Assembly (NCBI GenBank): GCA_028284705.1
Contig: JANQRE010000026.1
Location: 1-64,000, forward strand
Origin: Paracoccaceae bacterium
GTDB lineage: Bacteria; Pseudomonadota; Alphaproteobacteria; Rhodobacterales; Rhodobacteraceae
Length of the DNA stretch: 64,000 bases
Reading direction: 5' to 3'
The notes below the pieces were generated by a model. It worked only from the letters and a program-made list of their open reading frames with translations, did no database searches and was not told where the DNA came from. Every line of letters begins with the position of its first letter. Positions within the stretch are counted from its first letter, which is position 1. Below, in pieces: positions 62,030 to 64,000 of the stretch. Made by a program: the position numbers and the translations under genes.

Positions 62030-63580
62030 ATGAACGATCAACCCCGCACCCGCCGCTCCGGAGGCCGCGCTGCGCGTCATGCGATGCGTGCCGCGCCGCT
62101 GGCTGACGATGTCAAACCCATTCGCCCTGGCATGGAGGGCGGCACCTATAAACCGCTTTCGGACGCAGATATCGAGAAAATCCACCAGGCGGCATTGACG
62201 GCATTGGAAGAGATCGGTCTGGCCGATGCGCCCGAAAGCGGCGTTGAGATCATGACCGGCGCCGGGGCTGTTCTGGGCGATGATGGACGGCTGCGCTACC
62301 CCCGGGCGCTGGCGGAAGACATGCTGGCCATCGCTGCTAAAGAGATCACACTGTGCGGGCGCGATCCGGCGCATGATTTGGACCTCTCGGGCGCAAAGGT
62401 GCATTACGGCACTGCGGGCGCTGCTGTGCATATGGTCGATCTGGAGGCCAATGAATACCGCGAGTCGACCGTGCAGGACCTGCATGATGCGGCGCGGATC
62501 GTGGATCAGCTTGATAACCTGCATTTCCTGCAAAGGCCGATGGTCTGTCGCGACATCGCCGACAATCACGAGATGGACCTGAACACGATCTATGCCTCCT
62601 GTTCCGGCACACTGAAACATATCGGCACCTCGATCACCGAGCCCTCCCACGTGCCGGGTGTGCTGGAGATGCTGCACATGATTGCGGGCTCGGAAGCGGC
62701 CTGGCGGGCGCGGCCCTTCGTGTCGAACTCCAACTGCTTCGTCGTGCCGCCGATGAAATTCGCGACTGAGTCCTGCGAAGTGATGGAAGCCTGCATTCGC
62801 GGCGGCATGCCCGTGCTGCTGCTGAGCGCAGGGATGGCGGGCGCCACGGCACCCCCGACGGTTGCTGGCGCAATTGTGCAGGCGGTGGCGGAGTGCCTGG
62901 CCGGCATGATCTATGTGAATGCGGTAGCACCGGGGCATCCGGCGATCTTCGGCACCTGGCCTTTTGGCTTGGATCTGCGCACGGGGGCGATGTCCATCGG
63001 CTCGGGCGAACAGGCGCTTCTCAGTGCCGGCTGCGCGCAGATGCATCAGTTCTATGGACTGCCCGGTGGCGCGGCCGCCGGTGCCTCTGATTCCAAACTT
63101 CCCGATATGCAGGCCGGGTGGGAACAGATGTGCTCCAATGTGATGGCCGGGCTGGCCGGCGTGAACATGGTCTATGAAGCGGCGGGCATGCATGCCTCGC
63201 TTTTGGGGTTCTGCCATGAGAGCCTGATTTTGGGTGACGATATCATCGGACAGGCGCAGCGCTGCGTGCGCGGGATCGAAGTGACGGAGGATGATCTGTC
63301 GCTCGCCGAAATGCGCGAGGTCTGCCTGGGCAAGGACGGTGCGCCCGGCGTGGGCCATTATCTGGGCACCGATCAGACCATGGGGTTGATGGAAAAAGCC
63401 TTTGTTTATCCGACCTTTGGAGATCGAACTTCACCTAAGGAATGGGCCGAGAACGGCAAGCCGGAGCTGTTGGACAAAGCCATCGCACGCAAGAAAGAAA
63501 TCTTGGCCCAGACCCCGAAAGCGGCGTTCGACCCGGAGATGGATCAGGCGATCCGGGCGCGGTTCAACATCCACCTCTGA
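62030..63580 (+). CDS. MttB-superfamily corrinoid-dependent methyltransferase (non-pyrrolysine type)
   Basis: 516 residues from the ATG at 62030. The N-terminus is basic, then a TIM barrel of the trimethylamine methyltransferase family (MtgB-like): LSDADIEKIHQAALTALEEI, GTAGAAVHMVDLEANEYRES, MIYVNAVAPGHPAIFGTWPF, CAQMHQFYGLPGGAAAGASD. The frame has no internal TAG, so pyrrolysine is absent; such homologues demethylate quaternary amines such as glycine betaine. It should transfer a methyl group to a corrinoid protein that is not in the window. Partner-type genes are at 31949-37381. Confidence 0.88.
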   Translation: MNDQPRTRRSGGRAARHAMRAAPLADDVKPIRPGMEGGTYKPLSDADIEKIHQAALTALEEIGLADAPESGVEIMTGAGAVLGDDGRLRYPRALAEDMLAIAAKEITLCGRDPAHDLDLSGAKVHYGTAGAAVHMVDLEANEYRESTVQDLHDAARIVDQLDNLHFLQRPMVCRDIADNHEMDLNTIYASCSGTLKHIGTSITEPSHVPGVLEMLHMIAGSEAAWRARPFVSNSNCFVVPPMKFATESCEVMEACIRGGMPVLLLSAGMAGATAPPTVAGAIVQAVAECLAGMIYVNAVAPGHPAIFGTWPFGLDLRTGAMSIGSGEQALLSAGCAQMHQFYGLPGGAAAGASDSKLPDMQAGWEQMCSNVMAGLAGVNMVYEAAGMHASLLGFCHESLILGDDIIGQAQRCVRGIEVTEDDLSLAEMREVCLGKDGAPGVGHYLGTDQTMGLMEKAFVYPTFGDRTSPKEWAENGKPELLDKAIARKKEILAQTPKAAFDPEMDQAIRARFNIHL

Positions 63581-63741
63581 GCATGCATTAACCCCCACGA
63601 CGCAGATCAGACACGCCTTATTCGACCCCACATCAACCTTCTCTTATCCGAATCGCCCCCGGATAAAGGGCGGTAGGGAGAGGGATGGTTTTCACAAGAC
63701 TTCGTGTGATGCGTAGTCTTGGCCAAAGACCTGCGCGGGCG

Positions 63742-64000
63742 TCAGACGGTATCGCGCAGCTTGGTGTAAAGATGCCAGGTTGCGTGGCCGAGGATCGGCA
63801 ACACCACCAGCAATCCCAGATAAAGCGGCAGATAGGCGATGAAGAGCAGAACCGCGATAATCGCGGCCCAGATGATCAACACCGTCAGATGCCGCCGGAA
63901 GACCGCCAGCGATTTCAACATCGCAGTGACGAAATCGATCTCGCGATCGAGCAGCATCGGCAGCGAAATCACCGTCATCGCGAAGGTCAGAAGTGCGACG
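63742..64000 (-). CDS. DUF2189-domain membrane protein, C-terminal part (runs off the window)
   Basis: The last ~85 residues, ending LGHATWHLYTKLRDTV, include a membrane helix pair (VLIIWAAIIAVLLFIAY, LYLGLLVVLPIL) and SLPMLLDREIDFVTAM, typical of DUF2189 proteins. The frame continues past 64000 without a stop, so the visible Met near 63978 is internal. Function unknown. The 161-bp gap to the mttB-like gene contains nothing recognisable. Confidence 0.8.
   Translation of the reverse strand, partial: VALLTFAMTVISLPMLLDREIDFVTAMLKSLAVFRRHLTVLIIWAAIIAVLLFIAYLPLYLGLLVVLPILGHATWHLYTKLRDTV

Overview
This 64 kb window is chromosomal DNA of an alphaproteobacterium, most likely from Rhodobacterales/Rhodobacteraceae (Roseobacter-like). 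The signs are: ribosomal protein L21 carrying a Lys/Ala-rich linker and a C-terminal helix-hairpin-helix domain; a CckA hybrid histidine kinase; a GTTC-N7-GTTC LexA box at recA; two large FAD/GcvT methylated-amine oxidoreductases; a corrinoid methyl-transfer set; and dense, GC-rich, overlapping genes. I cannot name a genus. I see no prophage, insertion sequence, CRISPR array or integrase. No stretch above about 300 bases lacks a gene.

Layout. 1-4.5 kb: rpmA (partial) and rplU, a DUF2059 protein, tRNA-Ser(CGA), a small secreted protein, gloB and a PQQ-type sugar dehydrogenase. 4.7-11.7 kb: a branched-chain-amino-acid type ABC transporter (binding protein, two ATPases, two permeases). Three small exported proteins of unknown function are interleaved between its subunits, and two of these share a cysteine framework. 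11.8-19.2 kb: a short autotransporter-like outer-membrane protein, two paralogous dimethylglycine/sarcosine-dehydrogenase-like proteins flanking an HpcH/HpaI aldolase, and a DUF1330 protein. 19.2-31.4 kb: housekeeping genes (alaS, recA, cckA, rsmB-like, guaB, rlmE, ppx/gppA) plus a sulfotransferase-like protein and a YaiI-family protein.

31.6-38.5 kb: a one-carbon/corrinoid block. It holds a PF13769-type small protein, a MetF-like protein, a methyltetrahydrofolate:corrinoid methyltransferase-like protein, an XRE regulator divergent from a membrane protein, a 2Fe-2S/ASKHA corrinoid-reactivase-like protein and a membrane-anchored AraC regulator. 38.5-41.3 kb: a methyltransferase, a membrane protein, a VOC protein divergent from an HxlR regulator, tRNA-Gly(CCC) and a thioesterase. 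41.3-45 kb: zwf-pgl-pgi, the entry to the Entner-Doudoroff/pentose-phosphate routes, with a LacI-type operator. 45-48.3 kb: a radical SAM protein, an HNH protein, an esterase and an AlkA-like glycosylase. 48.3-53.6 kb: cobalamin genes cobK, cbiD, cobA and cobB, plus an MFS transporter. 53.6-57.4 kb: an NDUFAF6-like prenyl-synthase-fold protein, cimA and cysS. 57.7-64 kb: a VOC protein, an MmcQ/YjbR protein, an aminotransferase, a PEP-mutase-family enzyme, a TPM-domain protein preceded by a dead paralogue, an MttB-family methyltransferase and a partial DUF2189 protein.

How it fits together. The methylated-amine dehydrogenases, the MttB-like methyltransferase, the MTHF:corrinoid methyltransferase, the MetF-like protein and the RACo-like reactivase outline oxidative and corrinoid-dependent demethylation feeding folate C1 metabolism. 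The cobalamin genes would supply the cofactor. The corrinoid carrier protein itself is not in the window.

The most distinctive observations are the Cys-rich protein pair nested inside the liv operon, a 24-bp dispersed repeat that forms part of one of those genes' coding sequence, a gap-free TPM pseudogene with a single nonsense codon, and six convergent gene pairs whose stop codons interlock over exactly four bases.
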